A DNA stretch of 10,285 nucleotides from DAOPJM01 sp035399665 (GTDB lineage Bacteria > Bacillota > Clostridia > Christensenellales > CAG-138): NCBI GenBank assembly GCA_035399665.1, contig DAOPJM010000048.1, forward strand, positions 1 to 10,285, in the 5' to 3' direction. This document shows positions 1 to 6,066 of this stretch, piece by piece. The position numbers and the translations under genes were made by a program. Numbering within the stretch: the first letter of the stretch is position 1; each line of letters starts with the position of its first letter. The notes beneath the pieces were generated by a model. That model did not search any database and was not told the origin of the DNA. It saw only the letters and a list, made by a program, of their open reading frames with translations.

Positions 1-5
1 CGATT

Positions 6-40
6 TATAGGGCAGAAGCCATCAAGACTTCTGCCCTATA
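6..40 (-). terminator. Perfect 13-bp inverted repeat, candidate operon terminator
   Basis: TATAGGGCAGAAG at 6-18 is exactly complementary to CTTCTGCCCTATA at 28-40, with a 9-base loop. It lies 33 bases past the TTRAP stop. Only five bases follow it on the minus strand (AATCG), with no visible U-tract, so the terminator call rests on position and stem strength. On the plus strand the following sequence has scattered Ts, so a convergent or bidirectional role is possible. It could also be a protein-binding palindrome. Confidence 0.55.
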
Positions 41-72
41 TTATACAGCGTATTTGTGTCTTTTTCTACCGC

Positions 73-294
73 TTATTCCTCATCATCAAAGTCCGGAAAC
101 AGCTCAATCGCGGCAAAGTCCTCTTCGCTGATTACCTCCAACTTCTCCAGAACGCTGTCGGTCAGGTCGCGCAGCTCGGATTCCTCCGGTTCCAGATACT
201 CCCGCATAGCGGTGAGTGCGTCCATCAAGCCGTCCTTCGTGCCGGTGTTGTAAATACACATGAGGTTGATCTCGTCATTGGTAAAGGTATTCAT
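73..294 (-). CDS. TTRAP-type transposon-transfer assisting protein
   Basis: This 73-residue acidic protein matches the small transposon-transfer assisting family (TTRAP) by its opening FTNDEINLMCIYNTGTKDG and by the helical run ALTAMREYLEPEESELRDLT. It ends in a strongly acidic FPDFDDEE. The biochemical role is not established; the family name reflects its link to transfer modules. A TTG at 300 is in frame, but the ATG at 294, two bases after the TGA of the ArdC-type gene, is the better start; a weak GAGAG-type site lies about 8 bases before it, inside the end of that gene. It is the last gene visible on this strand and is followed by a 13-bp hairpin, so it may close the transcript. Confidence 0.85.
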   Translation of the reverse strand: MNTFTNDEINLMCIYNTGTKDGLMDALTAMREYLEPEESELRDLTDSVLEKLEVISEEDFAAIELFPDFDDEE

Positions 295-296
295 AC

Positions 297-2534
297 TCAA
301 ATCTCTCTTTCTGCGCTCTTACTTGGCGCTGTCTTTGTCGGATTCGCAGGAGTAATAGGGCTTTTCAACTTTGCAAGGACGGAGGGCTTTCTTGAAGATT
401 CCTCCGGCTGCTTATTCGGCTCGTTCTCGGCTCGCTCACGGCGTACAGCCTCCACATAGGAAAGAAGCGATATGGGCTTACCTGACTTTGCCTGTTCCTC
501 AAGCTCTGCTGTGGTCTGTTGCCTCTGACCGTTATTCAGTACGCCGTCAATCATACCGTAATCGTCTTCCATAGCCATCTCTGCGTTTTTCAGATAGTTT
601 TCCGGTTTCAGAAACATCGGTAATTCCTTGAAGCCCCAGGAATCAACGTAGTGACAGGATATCACTCCGGCTTGCTTGAGCGCAATAATGTCGCTGACGC
701 TCAGGCTATGCCCGGTAAAGTCGGCGGGATGGTCGATGTTAAAGGTTCGATACAGCCCGTTTAGTTTATCATAGGTGTCGCCATCAGCAGAAAGCTCTCC
801 GGTATAGATCGCTTCATAACGGTCGTGCTCAATCGGAATGCCGCTTTTTGCAAGGTATTCCGTACCCATAAAGCGACGCTCCGCGTTTTCGTCTGAATCC
901 GTGAGTTGATAAATCACATAAGCATCGCCGGTTGCGCTAAGAAAGGCACTCTCCAAGTCCGGTTTGCTCTGCTCTGTGGGGAACTGATCTCGCACAGTTT
1001 CCCAATCCTCACGAGTAATTCCGAACATACCGCTGTGGTTATTGATTTCTTCGGGTTCAAACGCCATTGCCTCGGTGTTGTCATCGTAGAGCATATAGAC
1101 AGTAACATCACGCTCCGCAAGCTCTATGGCTCTGTCCTTGGACAGCGGGAGCATATCCGCATCGGTATAGCCGTAGGCGTTCATGGCTTCGATGGAAACG
1201 GTGGGGTCGGGCATATATCCGTTATCCGGCGCGGTTTCCGGCAGAGGTTCTTCGACACCAATCTCGGGGGCGGGCATCTCCGCGCTTTCGTCGGCAACAA
1301 CACTGTCAAGCACAGCCTTTGCCTCTTCGGGCGTTTTCTCCGCAGCGTTCAATTCATTCGTGACAGGGATTAGCTTATCATAAGTGCCGAATCCGATAAT
1401 CTCTCCGGGAACAAGTCCTTCGGCTGTGCGCTGATACGCCTGGATGAAAGCGGCGTCCTTTTCGCCGGTTGACCGGGGATTGGCATGGAGCTTGTATTCA
1501 TATCTCGGTTCGGGTGCTTCCATACCGACAATCTCCGGCTCGGGCTTTTCCGCTTCCACCGGTTCGACCTCCACATCAAGGCCGCGTTCCTTCATAATCT
1601 CGGCATAGTGGCGGTCAATATCGGTGATAAGCCCGCTTGCGGTCTGATTGATAGTTTCCAGTGACGCTCTCAGCTTAATCAGCTCTTTTCCCTGAGACCA
1701 ACTTGCGATATATCCAAAGCTGTTTTCGCCGGTGGCAATGCCGTAATAAGCGCAGACGGCATACGAGATGCTCTCTGCTTCAACCTCTTCGGTATTACGG
1801 AATTTCTTAGCCAGCTCCGGCTTGACTTCCTCTATGAAGCTCCGAATGGTTTTGCTGTCGCCAAGGAAGTTGATATTATCCTCGATGGCAATAAAGCCTT
1901 GCTCGGGAAATTCAATCGGCTCGGTAGTTATCACAGAACCGGCGTGATTGACCGTAACATTCGCTTCGATGGTCGCCGGCTGTCCGGGGTCATCATCCGA
2001 ACCGCGCAGGTCATAGCTGTAAAGTCCTTCCGGAAGCGTGGAGCGGTCTACGCGCTCATTTGTGAATAGCGCGGGCTTGCCGAATAGTTCAATGTTCTCA
2101 TATTGTGCGTCGATTTCCGGTACTTCGCGTTTTTTGCTGTTGTGGAGCTTGGAATGTGCAATCTCGTGAACGGTNNNNNNNNNNNNNNNNNNNNNNNNNN
2201 NNNNNNNNNNNNNNNNNNNNNNNNNNNNNNNNNNNNNNNNNNNNNNNNNNNNNNNNNNNNNNNNNNNNNNNNNNGCGATAATCTTGATACCCTTTTCGCC
2301 CTTCATGACATTCCTGCCGAACTGATCTCTCCACTTGTTGAAGCCTGCGCACAGCGTGGCGTCGGGTCGCTGCATGAAGATAAGCATGGTGTTGTTCACG
2401 CTGTATTTGTGAAAGCGGCTCATGGTGCGGAGATACTGCGCATATTTGTCCGACTGAAAGAGGTCTTTGATGCCGGTCTCTATGCTTTCGGTAATATCTC
2501 TCAGGCGGTCTTTGCTGGTTTGATTTTCTGCCAT
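297..2534 (-). CDS. Polyvalent ArdC-N / YodL / DUF4316 protein, interrupted by an assembly gap
   Basis: This large multi-domain element protein is probably delivered with or made early from transferred DNA; ArdC homologues bind single-stranded DNA and protect it from restriction. The N terminus (1-86) is a clear ArdC-N domain (YLRTMSRFHKYSVNNTMLI, AGFNKWRDQFGRNV, KGEKGIKII). The N run removes residues shown as 87-120. A zinc-metallopeptidase-like HEIAH (123-127) follows, with a likely third ligand in EAESISYAVCAYYGIAT (252-268), then a conserved GKELIKLRASLETI. Residues about 170-230 resemble an LPD-type accessory domain. About 450-520 is a second accessory unit, 535-642 a YodL domain, and 643-700 DUF4316 (NAEMAMEDDYGMIDGVLNNG). 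The tail is Pro/Lys/Ser-rich. The ATG at 2534 has AAGGAG 5 bases upstream. The visible 745 codons include 100 unresolved bases, so the true length is not known. Confidence 0.9.
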   Translation of the reverse strand: MAENQTSKDRLRDITESIETGIKDLFQSDKYAQYLRTMSRFHKYSVNNTMLIFMQRPDATLCAGFNKWRDQFGRNVMKGEKGIKIIXXXXXXXXXXXXXXXXXXXXXXXXXXXXXXXXXXTVHEIAHSKLHNSKKREVPEIDAQYENIELFGKPALFTNERVDRSTLPEGLYSYDLRGSDDDPGQPATIEANVTVNHAGSVITTEPIEFPEQGFIAIEDNINFLGDSKTIRSFIEEVKPELAKKFRNTEEVEAESISYAVCAYYGIATGENSFGYIASWSQGKELIKLRASLETINQTASGLITDIDRHYAEIMKERGLDVEVEPVEAEKPEPEIVGMEAPEPRYEYKLHANPRSTGEKDAAFIQAYQRTAEGLVPGEIIGFGTYDKLIPVTNELNAAEKTPEEAKAVLDSVVADESAEMPAPEIGVEEPLPETAPDNGYMPDPTVSIEAMNAYGYTDADMLPLSKDRAIELAERDVTVYMLYDDNTEAMAFEPEEINNHSGMFGITREDWETVRDQFPTEQSKPDLESAFLSATGDAYVIYQLTDSDENAERRFMGTEYLAKSGIPIEHDRYEAIYTGELSADGDTYDKLNGLYRTFNIDHPADFTGHSLSVSDIIALKQAGVISCHYVDSWGFKELPMFLKPENYLKNAEMAMEDDYGMIDGVLNNGQRQQTTAELEEQAKSGKPISLLSYVEAVRRERAENEPNKQPEESSRKPSVLAKLKSPITPANPTKTAPSKSAEREI
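2175..2274. other. Assembly gap (100 N) inside the ArdC-type gene
   Basis: Exactly 100 N bases lie here. A round 100 is a common placeholder for a gap of unknown size. It falls between the ArdC-N core (ending KGEKGIKII) and the HEIAH metal-binding motif. From memory, family members have roughly 100 residues between these landmarks, against 34 allowed by the gap, so the real missing DNA is probably nearer 300 bases. Confidence 0.95.
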
Positions 2535-2572
2535 ACTGACTCCTTTCCCGGTTTATTTACTCCTGAAATAAG

Positions 2573-2612
2573 GCGGCTCCCATACAGGCAGGTAAACCCA
2601 TACGGGAGCCGC
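2573..2612 (-). terminator. Intergenic hairpin: candidate attenuator or intrinsic terminator
   Basis: The gap between the 100-residue gene and the ArdC-type gene holds an inverted repeat. As minus-strand RNA, bases 2612-2597 pair with 2588-2573 over 16 positions (GCGGCUCCC against GGGAGCCGC as a perfect 9-bp base, then pairs including three G-U wobbles), with an 8-base loop. The wobbles become A-C mismatches on the plus strand, which points to a minus-strand RNA. A moderately U-rich CUUAUUU follows the stem. That tract is short, so partial termination or processing is as likely as full termination. Confidence 0.6.
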
Positions 2613-2616
2613 TTTC

Positions 2617-2919
2617 CTATTCCGATTTGGAGCTTATGCTCCTGTTTGGCGGCACGATTCCCGCCTTTTTTGCGCGTTCACTTGCCGCCTTGCGTCTGGC
2701 GTCGCTGTACGGCTCTCGAATGCTGACGCAGTTCTTCGGTACGATATAGCTGACTGCGCCCGGGTGCTCACGGCGTTCAACGTATATCTTGTCCGGGTAT
2801 TTCTTCGAGAGCCTTTTCAGTTTTTCGCTCAGCTTCTTATCGTGGGTGTAAACGCTGGCGTTATCGTCCGCCTCCGAATAGAGAATGATGGTTTCTCTTT
2901 CCTCCGGACTGAGCTTCAC
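2617..2919 (-). CDS. Small conserved ICE protein downstream of topB, function unknown
   Basis: This 100-residue soluble protein starts MKLSPEERETIILYSEADDN, a beginning I associate with a small protein that follows topB in related elements, though I cannot name a domain. The N-terminal half is charged (KKLSEKLKRLSKKYPDKIYV at about 28-47). A short predicted strand region, GAVSYIVPKNCVSIREPYS (about 54-72), is followed by a basic helix (DARRKAASERAKKAG) and a polar tail. There is no signal peptide or membrane segment. The GTG start at 2919 overlaps the topB TGA by three bases (GTGA), and a GGGAGG lies 7 bases before it, so it is probably made together with topoisomerase III. The basic C-terminal helix could bind nucleic acid, but that is a guess. 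Confidence 0.85.
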   Translation of the reverse strand: MKLSPEERETIILYSEADDNASVYTHDKKLSEKLKRLSKKYPDKIYVERREHPGAVSYIVPKNCVSIREPYSDARRKAASERAKKAGIVPPNRSISSKSE

Positions 2920-4970
2920 TTCGCTCCCTCCCGGTCAAACTCCAGACGGTACAGGCTACGAGCACCGTCATCCTCAAGGACGATATATGCGTCATAACTC
3001 TTGCCAGTCTTTTCCGAGTAGATACCGCTTGCGAAGCTGCGCCCGTCCTTGAGAAGCGCGGACACCATCTTCCGCGAGAGAGTGACGCGCTTGGCGGTCA
3101 GGAACTTGTTGTCGCGCCACAGTCCGAAGCGGCAGTCGTTGTTTTCGCAGAAATACCCCTTCTTGCTCTCGGTCACATCACATCCACAGCGGGGACACTT
3201 GCCGACAACGGCTCTGCCGGAGGGGAACAGTACCTCAGCGCCTCGAATTACCTTATAGGTCTTGACGAGTTCATCGATCATCGCTGTGATAGCAGTCATA
3301 AAATCATTCGGGTCAAGCTCGCCGCGCTCAATCTGCTTGAGCTTATTCTCCCATTCGGCGGTCAAAAGCGGAGACTGAAGCTGCTCCGGAAGAACGGTAA
3401 TAAGTGAAACACCGCTGTGCGCGGGGATAAGGCTGACCGTCTTCTTGCTCTTTTGACGTTCCACGAAGCCGGTAGAGACCAGCTTTTCCAGAATAGCGGC
3501 GCGCGTCGCCGGTGTGCCGAGCCCTTTGCGCTCCGCGTCCTCCGGCATATCTTTTGCTCCCGCCGTCTCCATTGCCGAAAGAATTGTATCCTCCGTATAG
3601 TGGCGGGGAGGGGTCGTTTTGCCTTCCTTTACGTTTGTTTCTATGACCTTAATGACCTGCCCTTTGGAAAGCTCCGGCAGCGCCTTTTCCTTTTGTTCCT
3701 GTTCGGCAAAGGCTTTCCAGCCCAATTCAATGACCGTTTTGCCTTTGAGCGTAAAGATTTTGCCGCCGCATTCCATCGTGACGACGGTTTCGGAGTATTT
3801 ATACGGAGCACTCACGGCGCGGAGCACCTGTTTTGCCACCAGACGCAGAATCTCACGCTCACCCGCAGGCAGACCGTTCAACTCCGTCTCGCCGGCGATA
3901 ATCGTGGGGATTATGGCATGGTGATCGGAGACCTTTTTACTATCGCAGACACATCCGCTATTCACGGTGAGCGGCGTGGCACTGCCGCAGATACCGGCAC
4001 AGAGAAGCATTATGGCATTAACGGACGGCTCCATATCATTTGTGAGAAAGCGGCTGTCGGTTCGCGGGTAAGTAGTGAGCTTTTTCTCGTAGAGCGACTG
4101 GAGGTAATCCAAGGTCTGCTGTGCTGTGTAGCCGAGCACACGGTTGGCGTCGCGTTGAAGAGTAGTCAAATCATAGAGCATAGGAGCTTTTTCGGTTTTA
4201 TCCTTGCGTTCAATGCTCTTTACGGTAACAGCTCCGTTTTGACAATCAGACGCGGCAGAAGCAGCTTCGTTCTTGTCCTTATATTTGTCGGAAGAAGCCT
4301 TGAAGCCGCCGCAGTCAATCTCAACGGTGTAAAAGGGTTCCGGAATAAAGGCATCAATCTCTGCTTCGCGCTGTACGAGCAGCGCCAGCGTCGGCGTCAT
4401 CACACGCCCCACATTCAGGGTTCGGTGGTAGAGCACAGAAAACAGGCGGGTGGCGTTTATTCCAACCATCCAATCCGCTTTGCTCCGGCAAAGCGCGGAA
4501 GCATAGAGCCTGTCGTAATCCTCACCGGGGCGAAGGTTGTCAAAGCCCTCGCGGATAGCGTTATCCTCCATAGAGGAAATCCAAAGCCGTTTCATGGGTT
4601 TGGTACAGCCGGAAAGATTGTATACGGTTCGGAAGATAAGCTCGCCCTCGCGCCCCGCATCACAGGCATTGACGATCTCGCCTACATCGGCGCGCTTCAT
4701 GAGAGAAGAGAGCAGATCGAGCTGCTTTTTCTTATCTCTGCCCACGGAATACTGCCAGGGCTCCGGCACGATGGGGAGGTCGCTTCCACTCCACTTGGCA
4801 TATTTCTCGTCGTACACCTCGGCTGAGGCAAGCTCCGCCAGATGCCCGAAACACCAGGAGACAAGGTAATTGTCACCATCAAGATAACCGTCGCAGCGTC
4901 TGTCAGCGCCAATTACAGCAGCAATGGACTTCGCTACGGAGGGCTTTTCGGCAATCACAAGAATTTTCAT
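2916..4970 (-). CDS. topB: DNA topoisomerase III, type IA, element-encoded
   Basis: This enzyme passes or relaxes single DNA strands through a covalent 5'-phosphotyrosine link and is carried by many conjugative elements, probably to resolve strand topology during transfer. The 684-residue protein opens with the Toprim domain: VIAEKPSVAKSIA with Glu8, and NACDAGREGELIF with Asp104 and Glu108. The type IA core follows, with GINATRLFSVL and LNVGRVMTPTLALLVQREAEI. The active site is LTTYPRTDSRFL with Tyr301. Near the C terminus a four-cysteine zinc ribbon (KCPRCGCDV then GYFCENNDCRFGLW) is followed by the element-type topoisomerase tail. No catalytic residue is missing and the length is normal for the family. 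The ATG at 4970 has GAGG 8 bases upstream. The stop overlaps the next gene's GTG start as GTGA, so translation is likely coupled. Confidence 0.97.
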   Translation of the reverse strand: MKILVIAEKPSVAKSIAAVIGADRRCDGYLDGDNYLVSWCFGHLAELASAEVYDEKYAKWSGSDLPIVPEPWQYSVGRDKKKQLDLLSSLMKRADVGEIVNACDAGREGELIFRTVYNLSGCTKPMKRLWISSMEDNAIREGFDNLRPGEDYDRLYASALCRSKADWMVGINATRLFSVLYHRTLNVGRVMTPTLALLVQREAEIDAFIPEPFYTVEIDCGGFKASSDKYKDKNEAASAASDCQNGAVTVKSIERKDKTEKAPMLYDLTTLQRDANRVLGYTAQQTLDYLQSLYEKKLTTYPRTDSRFLTNDMEPSVNAIMLLCAGICGSATPLTVNSGCVCDSKKVSDHHAIIPTIIAGETELNGLPAGEREILRLVAKQVLRAVSAPYKYSETVVTMECGGKIFTLKGKTVIELGWKAFAEQEQKEKALPELSKGQVIKVIETNVKEGKTTPPRHYTEDTILSAMETAGAKDMPEDAERKGLGTPATRAAILEKLVSTGFVERQKSKKTVSLIPAHSGVSLITVLPEQLQSPLLTAEWENKLKQIERGELDPNDFMTAITAMIDELVKTYKVIRGAEVLFPSGRAVVGKCPRCGCDVTESKKGYFCENNDCRFGLWRDNKFLTAKRVTLSRKMVSALLKDGRSFASGIYSEKTGKSYDAYIVLEDDGARSLYRLEFDREGAK
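2927..2932 (-). promoter_or_regulatory. Ribosome binding site for the GTG-started 100-residue gene
   Basis: GGGAGG on the minus strand, inside the end of topB, lies 7 bases before the GTG at 2919. It supports a GTG start that shares its bases with the topB stop (GTGA). Confidence 0.65.
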
Positions 4971-4988
4971 TATCGTTTCCTCTTTTCT

Positions 4989-5810
4989 TTATTCGTCGTC
5001 AGATTCGGTTTCTTCATCGTCGGTTTCGGTCTCGTACTCAATTTCCTCGTCATCTTCATCCTCGCCGTAATTGTAATCGTCGAGATTGTCTTTACCCTTT
5101 GCCTTGGGCTTACGTAACTTGAACCAGTAAACCGCGCCGCCTGCGGCAAGGGCAATCACGAGCACAATGAGCAGAAGCGAAGTATTACTGCCGGATTTGT
5201 CGTTCTCGGAATCTCCGTCCTTTTCGCCGTCCGGGTCGTCGGAAGTGCTTGGGTCTGGGGTTGTAGCAGCCGCGTCCTTGCCGGCACACTCGCTCATATT
5301 GTTTTTACATACGGGGCAGTCGGTATCGACATCACCGGCAACGCATTTATCGGAGCAGGTACAGGTGCTTGTGTTGCCGTCATTACCGTCCTCCATAAGA
5401 GCCATCAGGTCGGCTTCGTCAACGAGATTCAGGAAATACACGTTTTCTGTGTCACCGCTGCGGTCGATGACGATATAGAAGTAATTGCCGTTCTTGCTTT
5501 GAACCGTAATGAACTGCTTATTGCCGACAGTCACACCCTCGTCGCTGGCGTAGCTCTCATTCTGCAAAATATCGTCAATCAACGAGAGATTGCCATCGGG
5601 GGTAAGCGGTTCGCTGCCTTGGTTTTCAGGCAGATTCACACCCTCGGTGGACACTGTGATACTGTCAATGGAGCTGGGCGGTGTATTATCACCGTCCTCG
5701 TTGGATTCGTAGTAACCGCCGTCACTGGCAAATGCGGTGGCAGAAAAGGCTGTCATAAAGCACATGACAGCCATAACGCAAGCAAAAATCTTAATTTTAG
5801 TTTTCTTCAT
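4989..5810 (-). CDS. DUF4366 (CD1107-family) exported membrane protein with acidic tail
   Basis: This is a conserved accessory protein of Tn1549/CTn-type conjugation modules; its exact role is unknown. The 273-residue precursor has a signal peptide (1 to about 28: KKTKIK, a hydrophobic core, then AFA before SDGG). A DUF4366 core follows (about 60-140) with ITVQSKNGNYFYIVIDRSG and NVYFLNLVDEADL. A cysteine-rich patch has Cys150, 152, 156, 165, 168 and 175, then comes an Asp/Ser/Pro linker. A membrane helix at about 211-230 is followed by a basic stop-transfer KLRKPKAKGK, and a very acidic cytoplasmic tail fills 241-273. This predicts an outward-facing domain held by one C-terminal anchor. The ATG at 5810 has GGAGG 6 bases upstream and lies inside the end of the DUF4315 gene. 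The stop is 18 bases before the topoisomerase start. Confidence 0.9.
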   Translation of the reverse strand: MKKTKIKIFACVMAVMCFMTAFSATAFASDGGYYESNEDGDNTPPSSIDSITVSTEGVNLPENQGSEPLTPDGNLSLIDDILQNESYASDEGVTVGNKQFITVQSKNGNYFYIVIDRSGDTENVYFLNLVDEADLMALMEDGNDGNTSTCTCSDKCVAGDVDTDCPVCKNNMSECAGKDAAATTPDPSTSDDPDGEKDGDSENDKSGSNTSLLLIVLVIALAAGGAVYWFKLRKPKAKGKDNLDDYNYGEDEDDEEIEYETETDDEETESDDE

Positions 5811-6051
5811 GAGTGTCCTCCATTCTGATATTACTCCGGCTCTCAGCCGGAATGGGCTTGCTGTGCATCGCTTTGAGAAGCTCTGCCAGCATTTCCGGCG
5901 TTACACCGCGCTCGCGCACCATATCGACAATATCCACGTTTTCAAGCTCGGTGATTTTCAAGTCGATTTCCTTAACGCGGGTTTGGAGCGATTCTATCTT
6001 CTTGGTATGCTTGCTGCGCTCTGTACGCAGCTTATCAATTTTCGCGTTCAT
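5797..6051 (-). CDS. DUF4315 small coiled-coil protein
   Basis: This 84-residue protein matches the DUF4315 family of conjugative elements by its opening (MNAKIDKLRTERSKHTKKIE), its length and its position. Residues about 3-40 form a charged heptad-like coiled coil (KIDKL, KKIESLQ, VKEIDLKITELEN). A short helix with VDMVRERGVTPEMLAELLKA follows, then a loose tail. The function is unknown; a coiled-coil adaptor or assembly role at the channel is inference. The ATG at 6051 has a perfect AGGAGG 5 bases upstream, located in the gap after the hydrolase stop at 6067. The 3' end overlaps the start of the DUF4366 gene by 14 bases, which suggests coupled translation and possibly joint action of the two products. 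Confidence 0.9.
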   Translation of the reverse strand: MNAKIDKLRTERSKHTKKIESLQTRVKEIDLKITELENVDIVDMVRERGVTPEMLAELLKAMHSKPIPAESRSNIRMEDTHEEN

Positions 6052-6066
6052 GATTTCCTCCTGTTC

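Noticed and set aside
906..1373. A plus-strand open frame of 155 codons
   Set aside because: It is antisense to the polyvalent protein gene, whose YodL and accessory regions are clear; no domain or start signal supports it.
2103..2726. A plus-strand open frame spanning the N run
   Set aside because: It is antisense to the ArdC-type gene and is kept open only because N codons are not read as stops.
3417..4826. A long open frame (469 codons from a GTG) on the plus strand
   Set aside because: It lies wholly antisense to topB, whose catalytic motifs and zinc ribbon are intact. Its product shows no recognisable domain and it has no clear ribosome binding site, so it is a codon-bias shadow.
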